64,000 bases of DNA from Oceanospirillaceae bacterium (GTDB taxonomy: Bacteria; Pseudomonadota; Gammaproteobacteria; Pseudomonadales; Oceanobacteraceae). The stretch spans positions 404,053 to 468,052 of the forward strand of contig PBQA01000016.1 in the NCBI GenBank assembly GCA_002724925.1, in the 5' to 3' direction. Shown in pieces: positions 23,380 to 32,950 of this stretch; positions within the stretch are counted from its first letter, which is position 1, and each line of letters starts with the position of its first letter. The position numbers were made by a program, and so were the translations under genes. A model generated the notes under the pieces. That model did no database searches and was not told where the DNA came from. It saw only the letters and a list, made by a program, of their open reading frames with translations.

Positions 23380-23429
23380 CGCGTTTCTGAAGATAATAAC
23401 TTTGAGACTGATTGCGGAAACACACCTGA

Positions 23430-25265
23430 ATGGCCGGCCGGATACCCCAAAGCTTTATTGATGAACTTCTCGCCCGTGTCGATGTTATCGACGTGGTCGA
23501 CAGTCGTGTAAAGCTTAAAAAAACTGGCAAAAACTACTCCGCCTGCTGCCCGTTCCATAACGAAAATACGCCCTCCTTTACGGTCAGCCCTGATAAACAG
23601 TTTTACTACTGCTTCGGTTGCGGAGCATCGGGAACAGCCCTGCGCTTCGTTATGGAGTTCGATGGACTGAGTTTTCCTGATGCCGTTGAAAAACTCGCTG
23701 ACCAGATGAATATGGCCGTCCCGCGAGAAGCCGCGAGCCAACGTGAAGTTCAGCAAGAGCAAGAACATCAGTCACTGTTCAAACGAATGGAAGCGGCCAG
23801 CCAGTTCTTTGAACGACAGCTACGGGAACACGACAAGCGGGACAGGGCCGTTCAGTACCTGAAAGGTCGCGGGCTTTCCGGCAAGGCCGCTAAGTTTTTT
23901 GGAATCGGTTATGCACCGCCCGGCTGGGATAACCTTCAGGAAACCCTGGGCACCGACAAAACTGCCATACGGGAACTGATCACCAGCGGTATGTTGATCG
24001 AAAAAGAAGACGGCCGTACCTATGACCGCTTCCGTGATCGCATTATGTTCCCGATCCGCGATGCCCGCGGGCGATATATCGCTTTCGGGGGGCGCGTACT
24101 GGGCGATGAGAAACCTAAGTACCTGAACTCACCTGAAACACCGATATTCCAGAAGAATCGCGAACTGTATGGGCTCTACGAAGCACGAAAAATACGCCAG
24201 AAGCTGACCCGGTTTGTTATCGTCGAAGGCTATATGGACGTTGTTGCTCTGGCAGAGTTCGGGATTCACTACGCCGTTGCAACCCTGGGCACCGCCACCA
24301 GCGAGCACCACCTGCGGCGCTTGTTTAAAATCGTTCCTGAAGTAATTTTCTGCTTCGATGGCGATAACGCCGGACGCACTGCAGCGGCACGCGCCATGGA
24401 AACTGCCCTGCCCGTACTCAGCGACGGCGTACAGGCGCGTTTCTTATTTTTACCTGACGGAGAAGACCCGGATACTCTGGTCAGGCAAGAAGGTCGCGAC
24501 GGCTTTGAAAAACGTCTCAATGAGTCTCTGCATCTGCCCGAATTTCTGTTCGAACAGCTTAAACAGCAAGTCGATTTTGATACCTTAGATGGCAAGGCTC
24601 GCCTGGATAAAATGGCGGCCCCGCTGATCGGCAAACTCCCGAAAGGCACACTAAGAAGCCTGATGGAAAAACGCCTCGAAGACATGATCGGCACCCGCAG
24701 TGCCGCGATGGCCGCGGTGAATGAAACCGCTCCAGAGCCAGAACCCGAGATTGATGACGGCGTATCCATGCCGGACATTATTACCGAGCCGGTTCCGCCC
24801 AGTCATGCACCAGACATTGAAGACCCACTCGCGCCCATGGTGCACAGAGCCATCTCCAGTCTCGTTCGCTTTCCGGCGCTGGCGCAGGAGCTGAGCATTC
24901 CTGACACCGAAGCTGAAACTGAATACGAACGCCTGCTATTCGAAATTCTTAAGCGACTGCACCAGTCTCCTCAGCAGGAAAGCATCGGCCTGCTGATTCA
25001 GTGGATAGGCAGCCCATACGAACCAGAATTAAAAGCGCTCGCCGACCATCCCGAGGGCGACAAAATCCGCCCAGTCGCCGCCGAGGTCAGAGTCGTGCTG
25101 GAAAGAATGATGGCCCGCAAAGACGACCGCGCCCTGGAAGAGCTCGAAGCCAAGTTTCATCGTGGCGAAAAGCTGACTCCCGAAGAGCGATCGCAACTGC
25201 ACGAACTCAAGAAACAACGTAAACAAAGAAACCACAAACGAACAGGTATATATCATCGCCACTGA
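23430..25265 (+). CDS. dnaG: DNA primase DnaG
   Basis: 611 residues. The N-terminal zinc-binding domain has CCPFHNENTPSF and YYCFGCGASG (CHC2 ligands near residues 40-64). The TOPRIM core shows VEGYMDVVAL and FCFDGDNAGRTAA. A C-terminal DnaB-binding region follows an acidic/proline linker (about residues 430-470). It makes RNA primers for replication. It is third in the rpsU operon, after an internal terminator. Confidence 0.96.
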   Translation: MAGRIPQSFIDELLARVDVIDVVDSRVKLKKTGKNYSACCPFHNENTPSFTVSPDKQFYYCFGCGASGTALRFVMEFDGLSFPDAVEKLADQMNMAVPREAASQREVQQEQEHQSLFKRMEAASQFFERQLREHDKRDRAVQYLKGRGLSGKAAKFFGIGYAPPGWDNLQETLGTDKTAIRELITSGMLIEKEDGRTYDRFRDRIMFPIRDARGRYIAFGGRVLGDEKPKYLNSPETPIFQKNRELYGLYEARKIRQKLTRFVIVEGYMDVVALAEFGIHYAVATLGTATSEHHLRRLFKIVPEVIFCFDGDNAGRTAAARAMETALPVLSDGVQARFLFLPDGEDPDTLVRQEGRDGFEKRLNESLHLPEFLFEQLKQQVDFDTLDGKARLDKMAAPLIGKLPKGTLRSLMEKRLEDMIGTRSAAMAAVNETAPEPEPEIDDGVSMPDIITEPVPPSHAPDIEDPLAPMVHRAISSLVRFPALAQELSIPDTEAETEYERLLFEILKRLHQSPQQESIGLLIQWIGSPYEPELKALADHPEGDKIRPVAAEVRVVLERMMARKDDRALEELEAKFHRGEKLTPEERSQLHELKKQRKQRNHKRTGIYHRH

Positions 25266-25454
25266 CTTGAAAATTGCCCGCTTCAACCCAAACTTACTAA
25301 CAACGCAGCCACCCCGCTACGGCCAGCCAGCCGCTGGGGAACAATCTCTGCCAAGTCTGGCCTAAACAGTCGTCTAATCACTGGCTTAAGCTGAGGTTAA
25401 GCGATATACTTCGCGGTTTTCTTCCGCCTTAAAAATTCGGAACACAGGGCTTCT

Positions 25455-27272
25455 ATGTCGACCAGTACGCAACAATCCCGTCTCAAAGAACTTATCGCCA
25501 AAGGTAAAGAGCAGGGTTACCTCACCTATGCACAGGTGAACGACCACCTGCCAGACGATATTGCAAACCCGGATCAGGTTGAAGATATCATCCGTATGAT
25601 TAATGACATCGGTATTCCTGTGTCAGAAGTTGCCCCGGATGGCGAATCCCTGTTCATGTCTGAGACTGCCGACGACGCTGCCGCAGAAGAAGCTGCCGCT
25701 GCTCTCGCATCTGTAGAATCCGACGTGGGTCGCACCACCGACCCAGTGCGGATGTACATGCGCGAAATGGGTACCGTTGAACTTCTGACCCGCGAAGGCG
25801 AAATCGTTATCGCCAAACGCATCGAAGAAGGCATCCGTGAAGTGATGTCCGCTCTGGCGTATTTCCCGGGTGCAGTACAGCGCATCATGACCGCATTCCA
25901 GGAAGCCGAAGAAGATCCGAACCGCGTTGGCGATATTTTCAGCGGTTTCATTGATCCGACCCCAGATGGCGAAATCACCCCTCCTGGCCCTTCTGCCGCT
26001 CAGAAAGCGGAAGAAAAAGAAGCCAGCGATGACGATGACGACGACTCTGAAGAAGACAGCGGCATCGACATGGCTGAAGTGGTACGACGCTTCACCGAAA
26101 TCAATGACGCTAATATCGCTGTAAACAAAGCCATCGAGAAGCACGGTCGCGCCAGCAAGCAAGCCGAAAAAGCGATCTTAGCGCTGGCAGAACTGTTCGC
26201 TCCGATCAAGCTGACGCCGAAGCACTTCGACGTACTGGTAAGCGATGCTCGCGCCGCACTCGACGCAATTCGTGCTCAGGAACGTCAGATCATGGTTCTG
26301 ATGACCCGTAAAAGCGGCATGAATCGCAAAGAATTCATCGGTGGATTCCCAGGTAACGAAGTGAACAACGAATGGGTTGAAGAGCTGATTGCAGCAGGCA
26401 AGCCTTATTCAGACAAACTCGACACCTATAAGCTTGAGATCTTCCGTTGTCAGAAGAAAATCAAAGCCGTCGCCGACAGCGTTGGCCTGAGCATTCCGGA
26501 AATTAAAGAAGTTAACCGTCGCGTTTCTATCGGCGAAGCACGTGCACGCCGCGCCAAGAAAGAAATGGTAGAAGCTAACCTGCGTCTGGTTATCTCGATT
26601 GCTAAAAAATACACCAACCGTGGCCTGCAATTCCTCGACCTGATTCAGGAAGGCAACATTGGTCTGATGAAAGCCGTCGACAAGTTCGAATACCGTCGCG
26701 GCTATAAGTTCTCGACCTACGCCACATGGTGGATTCGTCAGGCGATCACCCGTTCGATCGCTGACCAGGCGCGTACCATCCGTATTCCGGTTCACATGAT
26801 TGAAACCATCAACAAACTGAACCGTATTTCTCGTCAGATGCTTCAGGAAATGGGCCGTGAGCCAACCCCTGAAGAACTGGCAGAACGCATGGAAATGCCA
26901 GAAGACAAAATCCGTAAAGTCCTCAAGATCGCCAAAGAGCCGATCTCCATGGAAACGCCAATCGGTGATGACGAAGATTCACACCTCGGTGACTTCATTG
27001 AAGACACCCAGTCTTCTTCACCACTGGATACAGCCACCAACGACGGCCTCACAGAAGCCACCCGTTCGGTACTGTCTGGCCTGACTGCACGTGAGTCGAA
27101 AGTACTGCGTATGCGTTTCGGTATCGACATGAACACTGACCACACTCTGGAAGAGGTGGGTAAGCAGTTCGACGTAACCCGTGAGCGTATCCGTCAGATC
27201 GAAGCAAAAGCACTGCGCAAGCTGCGTCACCCAACGCGCTCTGAGCACCTGCGTAGCTTTATCGACGAGTAA
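25455..27272 (+). CDS. rpoD: RNA polymerase primary sigma factor RpoD (sigma-70)
   Basis: 605 residues. Region 1.1 lies at the N-terminus, an acidic non-conserved region ([10 protein letters not shown] near residue 195) follows, then region 2 with [17 protein letters not shown] and YATWWIRQA, region 3, and region 4 with [18 protein letters not shown]. It directs RNA polymerase to house-keeping promoters. The 189-nt dnaG-rpoD gap has a TATACT (25405-25410) that may be an internal promoter, but no convincing -35 was found. Confidence 0.98.
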   Translation: MSTSTQQSRLKELIAKGKEQGYLTYAQVNDHLPDDIANPDQVEDIIRMINDIGIPVSEVAPDGESLFMSETADDAAAEEAAAALASVESDVGRTTDPVRMYMREMGTVELLTREGEIVIAKRIEEGIREVMSALAYFPGAVQRIMTAFQEAEEDPNRVGDIFSGFIDPTPDGEITPPGPSAAQKAEEKEASDDDDDDSEEDSGIDMAEVVRRFTEINDANIAVNKAIEKHGRASKQAEKAILALAELFAPIKLTPKHFDVLVSDARAALDAIRAQERQIMVLMTRKSGMNRKEFIGGFPGNEVNNEWVEELIAAGKPYSDKLDTYKLEIFRCQKKIKAVADSVGLSIPEIKEVNRRVSIGEARARRAKKEMVEANLRLVISIAKKYTNRGLQFLDLIQEGNIGLMKAVDKFEYRRGYKFSTYATWWIRQAITRSIADQARTIRIPVHMIETINKLNRISRQMLQEMGREPTPEELAERMEMPEDKIRKVLKIAKEPISMETPIGDDEDSHLGDFIEDTQSSSPLDTATNDGLTEATRSVLSGLTARESKVLRMRFGIDMNTDHTLEEVGKQFDVTRERIRQIEAKALRKLRHPTRSEHLRSFIDE

Positions 27273-27300
27273 GGTACTCCCTACTCTGCGACCCCAAAAT

Positions 27301-27328
27301 AACCCGGCCAACGCCGGGTTATTTTTTG
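27301..27328 (+). terminator. Rho-independent terminator of the rpoD operon
   Basis: AACCCGGC / GCCGGGTT (8-bp stem, 4-nt loop) followed by ATTTTTT, starting 29 nt after the rpoD stop. Confidence 0.9.
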
Positions 27329-27355
27329 CTCAAATTCCCAGAAAAATCAAAGCAC

Positions 27356-27384
27356 TGGCACTCACCGGTAATGGTGCTTATAAT
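27356..27384 (+). promoter_or_regulatory. Possible promoter upstream of the tRNA-Ile gene
   Basis: A perfect TATAAT at 27379-27384 has only a weak -35 (TGGCAC, 27356-27361, 17-nt spacer). It lies about 200 nt before the tRNA, with the REP-like repeats in between. The 311-nt rpoD-tRNA gap holds only this, the rpoD terminator and the repeats. Confidence 0.35.
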
Positions 27385-27437
27385 GCTGCGCTAGTCATAT
27401 CTGATGACTGCTCTACAAGGGCATCGCACGAGGTCTT

Positions 27438-27506
27438 TGTAGGAGGGGATCTTATCCCCAAGCGGTAACATACCGCTGCCATTGTAGGAGGGGATCTCAT
27501 CCCCGA
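27438..27506. repeat. Pair of REP-like repeats
   Basis: TGTAGGAGGGGATCTTATCC at 27438 and TGTAGGAGGGGATCTCATCC at 27483 are near-identical direct copies, 45 nt apart, each containing the imperfect palindrome GGGGAT...ATCCCC. Between them is another palindrome, AGCGGTA-ACA-TACCGCT (27461-27477). The TGTAGGAG head and palindromic core resemble REP elements of Pseudomonas genomes, which are mobilised by RAYT transposases; no such transposase is in the window. Confidence 0.65.
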
Positions 27507-27583
27507 CCCGCTCTGCAAGTGCTGACAAGACGTACCGGTTTGGGCCGGAACAACGCAGTCAAAACGAAGCAGACGAAGTAAAT

Positions 27584-27660
27584 GGGCCTTTAGCTCAGTT
27601 GGTTAGAGCATCCGACTCATAATCGGCAGGTCCCCAGTTCAAGTCTGGGAAGGCCCACCA
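27584..27660 (+). tRNA. ileX: tRNA-Ile2 (anticodon CAU, lysidine-modified)
   Basis: 77 nt including an encoded CCA. It folds as a cloverleaf: acceptor GGGCCTT/AAGGCCC, D-stem GCTC/GAGC, anticodon loop CTCATAA, T-stem CCCAG/CTGGG. The CAU anticodon fits elongator Met or the AUA-reading Ile2. The TTCAAGT T-loop and overall similarity to E. coli ileX, and its place after rpoD, favour Ile2, whose C34 is converted to lysidine by TilS. Confidence 0.85.
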
Positions 27661-27844
27661 TTTTTACTTCTATCACCGCTAGACTATGCGGCAATGGTCG
27701 ATCGCTCCCCCTAAAGCGCAACGCTAAACAAAACCACTGCGTCTGCCAGCAAAATTTCAACTTCAACTCACAAAAAACGACTTTAAAGCCAATCCGTGGT
27801 AGCCTCTTTCACTATTACGAAAATCAATAATTAGAGTCTTTCAC

Positions 27845-28048
27845 ATGATCCGTTGCCATCTAGCCCGCATGATGGGCGAGCACAAGATGCGTATTGCCGA
27901 CGTTGCCAGAGAGACCGGATTAAGCCGTGTCACCGTGACCCTGCTTTATAAAGAAACGGCTCAGAAAGTGGATCTGGAAGCCATTGAGAAACTCTGCCTG
28001 CTGTTTGAGTGCCAGGTAGGCGATTTACTTGAGTTAAAACATCAGTAA
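27845..28048 (+). CDS. Small XRE/Cro-type HTH regulator of the restriction locus
   Basis: 67 residues, almost all one helix-turn-helix domain: MRIADVARETGLSRVTVTLL is the HTH, and the YKETAQKVDLEAIEKLC segment is typical of Cro/YozG-like proteins. It begins about 185 nt after the tRNA and ends 12 nt before hsdR on the same strand, so it probably controls expression of the restriction system, as C-proteins and similar regulators do. That role is inferred from position. Confidence 0.75.
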   Translation: MIRCHLARMMGEHKMRIADVARETGLSRVTVTLLYKETAQKVDLEAIEKLCLLFECQVGDLLELKHQ

Positions 28049-28060
28049 ACAGGGAATGTT

Positions 28061-31000
28061 ATGAAGTTCAATGAAGACACCCGCGTAAAAATTCCCACCA
28101 TCCTTCATTTGATGAAGCTGGGCTATAAGTACCTGTCGTTAAAAGGTCAAAGCTGGGATCTGGATACCAATATATTCCCTGAGCTGTTCGCCGCAGCGAT
28201 CCTCAAAATCAATCCTGGCATTGAGCCTGATGATGTGAGTCGCTTGCTCGAAGATATTAAGCTGGAGCTCGACAACGAAGATCTTGGTCGAGCCTTCTTT
28301 GAGCGCCTGACAGATCGCTCGAACACCAAGCTGATCGACTTTGAAAACTTCAACAACAACAGCTTTCATGTCGTCACCGAGCTGACCTGCCAGAACGGTG
28401 ATGAGGAATTCCGCCCAGACATTACCCTGTTGATCAATGGTATGCCGCTGGTCTTTATTGAGGTGAAAAAGCCCAATAACCGCGAAGGTATTCTGGCCGA
28501 GCGTGATCGCATCAACAAACGTTTTCAGAACCCGAAATTCAAACGTTTCGCCAACATCACCCAGTTCATGATCTTCTCCAACAACATGGAGTATGACGAC
28601 GGTGACCCAGAACCCGTGCAAGGAGCATTCTACGCCAGCAGTTCCTATCACAAGCCGGTATTCAACTACTTTCGAGAAGAAGAGATACTGAACCTGACTG
28701 CGCTTCTGAAGCCAGTATCGGATGAACAAGAGTTAAAGGTACTGAAAGACAACAACCTGGAAGTCATTCGCAGCAATCCGGAGTTTCAGACCAATAAGCA
28801 GCCAGAACGTCCGACAAATCGTATCTGTACATCTTTGGTTAGCCGTGACCGCCTGTCATTCATCCTGCGCTATGCGCTGGCCTATGTGGCTGAGACCGAT
28901 GGCCTGCAAAAGCACATCATGCGCTACCCTCAGATGTTTGCCACCAAAGCCATTGAGCGCAAGCTTGGTGAAGGCGTAAAGAAAGGCATCATCTGGCACA
29001 CCCAGGGCAGTGGCAAAACGGCGCTGACCTATTACAACGTGCGCTTTCTAACGGACTATTTCCAAAAGCAGCAGGTCATTCCCAAGTTCTATTTCATCGT
29101 AGACAGACTTGACCTGCTACAGCAATCCCAGCGGGAATTCACAGCGCGTGGGTTAACGGTACACACCATTAACTCCCGCGATGCCTTTGCCAAAGACATT
29201 AAGGCCACACAGGTGATTCATAACCATTCCGGCAAGCCGGAAATCACTGTGGTAAACATCCAGAAATTTCAGGATGACCCGGAGGTCTTGTCGACCAAAG
29301 ACTATGACATCAACATCCAGCGAATATTCGTTCTGGACGAAGCGCACCGAAGCTATAACCCCAAAGGCAGCTTTCTGGCCAACCTGTATCAGTCCGATCC
29401 CAACGCCATTAAGATCGCGCTAACGGGCACACCACTGATCGTTGACGAAGATAAAGCCAGAAAGAGTCCGGACTTCAAAGCTATCAGCTCCAAACAGATC
29501 TTTGGCGACTATATCCACAAGTACTACTACAACGCCTCGATCGCCGATGGTTACACATTGCGCCTTATTCGCGAAGAGATCGCCACCAACTACAAAATGG
29601 TGCTGCAACAGGCCTTGGAAGATGTAGAAGTGCAAATGGGGGATGTCGATCGCAAGCTCATCTATGCCCATCCGAGCTTTGTGGAGCCTATGTTGAATTA
29701 CATCGTCACCGATTTTGAGAAAAGTCGCGGCGCCCTCAATGATGCCAGCATCGGCGGCATGGTCATTTGTGATAGCTCAGACCAGGCCAAAGAGATGTTC
29801 AGGCTCTTCGGTGAAAAATACGCAGAAAATGAGCTACCCGGTGCGGCTGTAAACGACGACAACAATCCGGGTTACGGCCTTCCGATGGTGGCGGAAGACT
29901 CCCCGGAATATAACGTTTCGGGCGCAGTACCCGGTAGTGAGCCAAACGCCGATCGGAAAAAATCCAACGAGAATAAAGTAACCAATGAAAGAAAGGTTAA
30001 AAGTGCAGTATTGATCCTGCACGACATCGGTACCAAAGAGGAGCGCAAAGACTGGGTAGAAGACTTCAAAGCAGGCAAGATCGACTTCCTCTTTGTCTAC
30101 AACATGCTGCTCACGGGCTTTGATGCCAAACGCCTGAAAAAGCTCTATCTCGGCCGGGTAATCCGCAAACACAACCTGCTCCAGGCACTCACACGGGTCA
30201 ACCGCACCTATAAGGACTTCCGCTACGGTTACGTAGTGGACTTTGCCGACATTCGCAAAGAGTTTGATGCTACTAACAAAGCCTACTTCGACGAGCTTCA
30301 GTCGGAGCTGGGCGATGAAATGGAGCACTACTCCAACCTGTTCAAATCACAGGAAGAGATCGCGGCAGAGATAGATCATATCAAAGACGTGCTGTTCCGC
30401 TTTGATACCGACAACGCCGAAATCTTCACCGATCAGATCAGCCAGATTCAGGACCGTGAAACTGTACTCGCTCTGAAGAAAGCCTTGGAAAACGCCAAAA
30501 GCCTATACAACCTGATCCGTTTGCAAGGCGACTACGAGTTACTGGAACAGCTGGATTTTGCCAAACTCAATATCCTCTATCGTGAAACCTGCAACCACCT
30601 CGATATGCTCAACCTGAAAGAGAGCATCGAACAAGGCACCGACACCGCCAATCTGCTGAATGTCGCCCTTGAAGATGTGGTGTTCCGCTTTATCAAGGTA
30701 GGCGAAGAAGAGCTGTTATTGGCTGATCAGTTAAAGAACACCTTGCGCCAAACCCGCGAAGCCCTGGCCAGCAACTTTGATCAGCAAGACCCGAAATTTG
30801 TCAGCCTGAAAGAAGAGCTGGAAAGGCTGTTCAAGAAAAAGAACCTCAGTGAGGTCACGCAGGATGAAATGGTGGCCAATATCGACGCGCTCAATAAGAT
30901 TCACGATCGCGTAAAAGAACTGAACCGCCAGAATAATCAACTGCGACAGAAGTACCTGGGCGATGCCAAATACACCCGTATTCACAAGCGCTTGCAGGAG

Positions 31001-31273
31001 CGCCAAGAGAATAAGAGCGATATATCAGAGAACGAACGCAAGATTTTTGAAGCCCTGACCGGCGTAAAACAAGATGCCGACGAACAGGTGCTGAACAACA
31101 GCCAGATACTGGATAACGAAAGCTACTTTGAACGCCAGATGATGCCTTTAGTCATTCGACGTTTCAAAGGTGAGCAAAACATACCACTCAACGCCGACGC
31201 CTCAAGATTCATCAATCACCTGGTGGTCGCAGAGTACCTGAAAGAATTCAATACCGGCAACCGAGCGTGGTAA
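28061..31273 (+). CDS. hsdR: Type I restriction enzyme, R (endonuclease/translocase) subunit
   Basis: 1070 residues. An N-terminal nuclease domain has the PD-(D/E)XK signature RPDITLL...FIEVKKPN (about residues 138-156). The SF2 motor follows: Walker A WHTQGSGKTALTYYN near residue 310, VLDEAHRS, and ALTGTPLI. The C-terminal helical region is long and charged. It cleaves unmethylated DNA after ATP-driven translocation, together with HsdM and HsdS. The length and motifs look intact. Confidence 0.95.
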   Translation: MKFNEDTRVKIPTILHLMKLGYKYLSLKGQSWDLDTNIFPELFAAAILKINPGIEPDDVSRLLEDIKLELDNEDLGRAFFERLTDRSNTKLIDFENFNNNSFHVVTELTCQNGDEEFRPDITLLINGMPLVFIEVKKPNNREGILAERDRINKRFQNPKFKRFANITQFMIFSNNMEYDDGDPEPVQGAFYASSSYHKPVFNYFREEEILNLTALLKPVSDEQELKVLKDNNLEVIRSNPEFQTNKQPERPTNRICTSLVSRDRLSFILRYALAYVAETDGLQKHIMRYPQMFATKAIERKLGEGVKKGIIWHTQGSGKTALTYYNVRFLTDYFQKQQVIPKFYFIVDRLDLLQQSQREFTARGLTVHTINSRDAFAKDIKATQVIHNHSGKPEITVVNIQKFQDDPEVLSTKDYDINIQRIFVLDEAHRSYNPKGSFLANLYQSDPNAIKIALTGTPLIVDEDKARKSPDFKAISSKQIFGDYIHKYYYNASIADGYTLRLIREEIATNYKMVLQQALEDVEVQMGDVDRKLIYAHPSFVEPMLNYIVTDFEKSRGALNDASIGGMVICDSSDQAKEMFRLFGEKYAENELPGAAVNDDNNPGYGLPMVAEDSPEYNVSGAVPGSEPNADRKKSNENKVTNERKVKSAVLILHDIGTKEERKDWVEDFKAGKIDFLFVYNMLLTGFDAKRLKKLYLGRVIRKHNLLQALTRVNRTYKDFRYGYVVDFADIRKEFDATNKAYFDELQSELGDEMEHYSNLFKSQEEIAAEIDHIKDVLFRFDTDNAEIFTDQISQIQDRETVLALKKALENAKSLYNLIRLQGDYELLEQLDFAKLNILYRETCNHLDMLNLKESIEQGTDTANLLNVALEDVVFRFIKVGEEELLLADQLKNTLRQTREALASNFDQQDPKFVSLKEELERLFKKKNLSEVTQDEMVANIDALNKIHDRVKELNRQNNQLRQKYLGDAKYTRIHKRLQERQENKSDISENERKIFEALTGVKQDADEQVLNNSQILDNESYFERQMMPLVIRRFKGEQNIPLNADASRFINHLVVAEYLKEFNTGNRAW

Positions 31274-31315
31274 TGCTTAGGCAAGAATGTTGGTAAACCA
31301 TAAGAGCCGTAAAAA

Positions 31316-32950
31316 ATGGTAGAGCTAGAATTTCAACAAAAAACCAAAGCGCTGATCGACAGCCTGAAGAACATCTGCGCCAACTATGGATTGGGGAACG
31401 ATGGTAATGAATTCAAAATCATTACCCAGACTTTCCTCTATAAGTTTCTGAACGACAAATTCGCCTATGAGGCAAAGCAGATAGACGAAAAGGTCGCCAG
31501 CTCGGAGAAATGGGAAGAAGCCCTGGTCGCCATGAGCGAAGACGAGTTGGAAATGCTGCAACTGCAAATGGGCGGCGATACGGCTCGCTTAAAGCCCCAT
31601 CACTTTATCAGCTACCTGTTTAGCCAACAGAACGCGCCGGACTTTGCCAAGCTGTTTGACGACACCCTGCGCGATATTGCCCAAACCAACAACGACGTAT
31701 TTGCCGTAAAGACCGATGGTGGCGCCAAGGTGGTTCTGTTTGATCGCGTCAGTGAATACATTGCTGATGAATCCAAGCGCGATGCTTTCTGCCGCGCCAT
31801 CATCAACAAGCTGGTCGAATTCAGTTTCGAGCGTATTTTTACGCAAAAATTCGACTTCTACGCCACCATCTTTGAATACCTGATCAAAGACTACAACAGC
31901 AACTCCGGTGGCAAATACGCCGAGTACTACACACCCCATGCGGTGGCACGCATTATGGCGGCGATTCTGGTGCCTGCCGAACAGCAAGGCAAAGTGAAGA
32001 ACGTCAGCTGTTACGATCCTTCAGCAGGTTCCGGCACGCTGTTAATGAACGTGGCCCATGCAATTGGTGAGAACCGATGCAGCATATACACCCAGGACAT
32101 CTCGCAAAAATCCTCCAACTTACTTCGCCTTAACCTGATCCTTAACAATCTGGTCCACTCTATTCCTAATGTGATCCAGGGTAATACCGTATTACATCCG
32201 TATCACCGGGATGGCAAAGACCTGAAGAAGTTTGACTACATCGTTTCCAATCCACCATTCAAGATGGATTTCAGCGACTTCCGCGATGAGCTGAACAGCA
32301 AAGAGAACAAAGAGCGCTTCTTTGCAGGTATCCCGACAATACCAAAAAAAGAAAAAGAAAAGATGAAAATCTATTCTCTTTTCCTTCAGCATATAATTTC
32401 CTCTCTTAAGCAAGGCGGCAAAGCTGCAGTGGTAGTACCCACCGGATTTATAACCGCTAAAACAGGGATTGATAACAAAATCCTTGGGCATATAGTTAAG
32501 AATAAGCTTGTTTCTGGCGTGGTTTCTATGCCATCGAATATTTTTGCCACCACAGGTACCAACGTCTCCATTCTGTTTATGGATGACAGCAACAAAGACA
32601 AGGTGGTACTGATTGACGCTTCCAACCTCGGCGAAAAAATTAAAGACGGTAAGAACCAGAAAACCGTACTTAGCGCGGATGAAGAACAACGCATTATCGA
32701 TACCTTTAATGCCAAAAAGGCGGTAGAAGATTTTTCCGTTGTGGTCAGCTATGAGGAGATCGAAAGCAAAAATTACTCGCTAAGTGCAGGCCAGTATTTT
32801 GATGTGAAAATTGAATACGTGGATATTACCCCGGAGCAGTTTTCTGAAAAAATACAGGTATTTACCAGCAACCTAGATAGTCTATTCAGCCAGTCTCGCG
32901 AGTTGGAAGCTGAGATTAAAAAGCAGTTGGCAGGGTTGAAGCATGAGTAA
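31316..32950 (+). CDS. hsdM: Type I restriction-modification DNA methyltransferase (M) subunit
   Basis: 544 residues. An N-terminal HsdM helical domain precedes the N6-adenine methyltransferase core with SAM motif YDPSAGSGTLLMN (about residues 235-247) and catalytic motif VSNPPF (about residues 303-308). It methylates adenine in the bipartite site selected by HsdS. It lies 42 nt after hsdR and overlaps hsdS by 8 nt (ATGAGTAA). Confidence 0.95.
   Translation: MVELEFQQKTKALIDSLKNICANYGLGNDGNEFKIITQTFLYKFLNDKFAYEAKQIDEKVASSEKWEEALVAMSEDELEMLQLQMGGDTARLKPHHFISYLFSQQNAPDFAKLFDDTLRDIAQTNNDVFAVKTDGGAKVVLFDRVSEYIADESKRDAFCRAIINKLVEFSFERIFTQKFDFYATIFEYLIKDYNSNSGGKYAEYYTPHAVARIMAAILVPAEQQGKVKNVSCYDPSAGSGTLLMNVAHAIGENRCSIYTQDISQKSSNLLRLNLILNNLVHSIPNVIQGNTVLHPYHRDGKDLKKFDYIVSNPPFKMDFSDFRDELNSKENKERFFAGIPTIPKKEKEKMKIYSLFLQHIISSLKQGGKAAVVVPTGFITAKTGIDNKILGHIVKNKLVSGVVSMPSNIFATTGTNVSILFMDDSNKDKVVLIDASNLGEKIKDGKNQKTVLSADEEQRIIDTFNAKKAVEDFSVVVSYEEIESKNYSLSAGQYFDVKIEYVDITPEQFSEKIQVFTSNLDSLFSQSRELEAEIKKQLAGLKHE

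Noticed and set aside
27584..27660. Elongator tRNA-Met
   Set aside because: The CAU anticodon also fits, but the T-loop TTCAAGT and stem pattern match Ile2 of E. coli better; left open to a tRNAscan/TFAM check.
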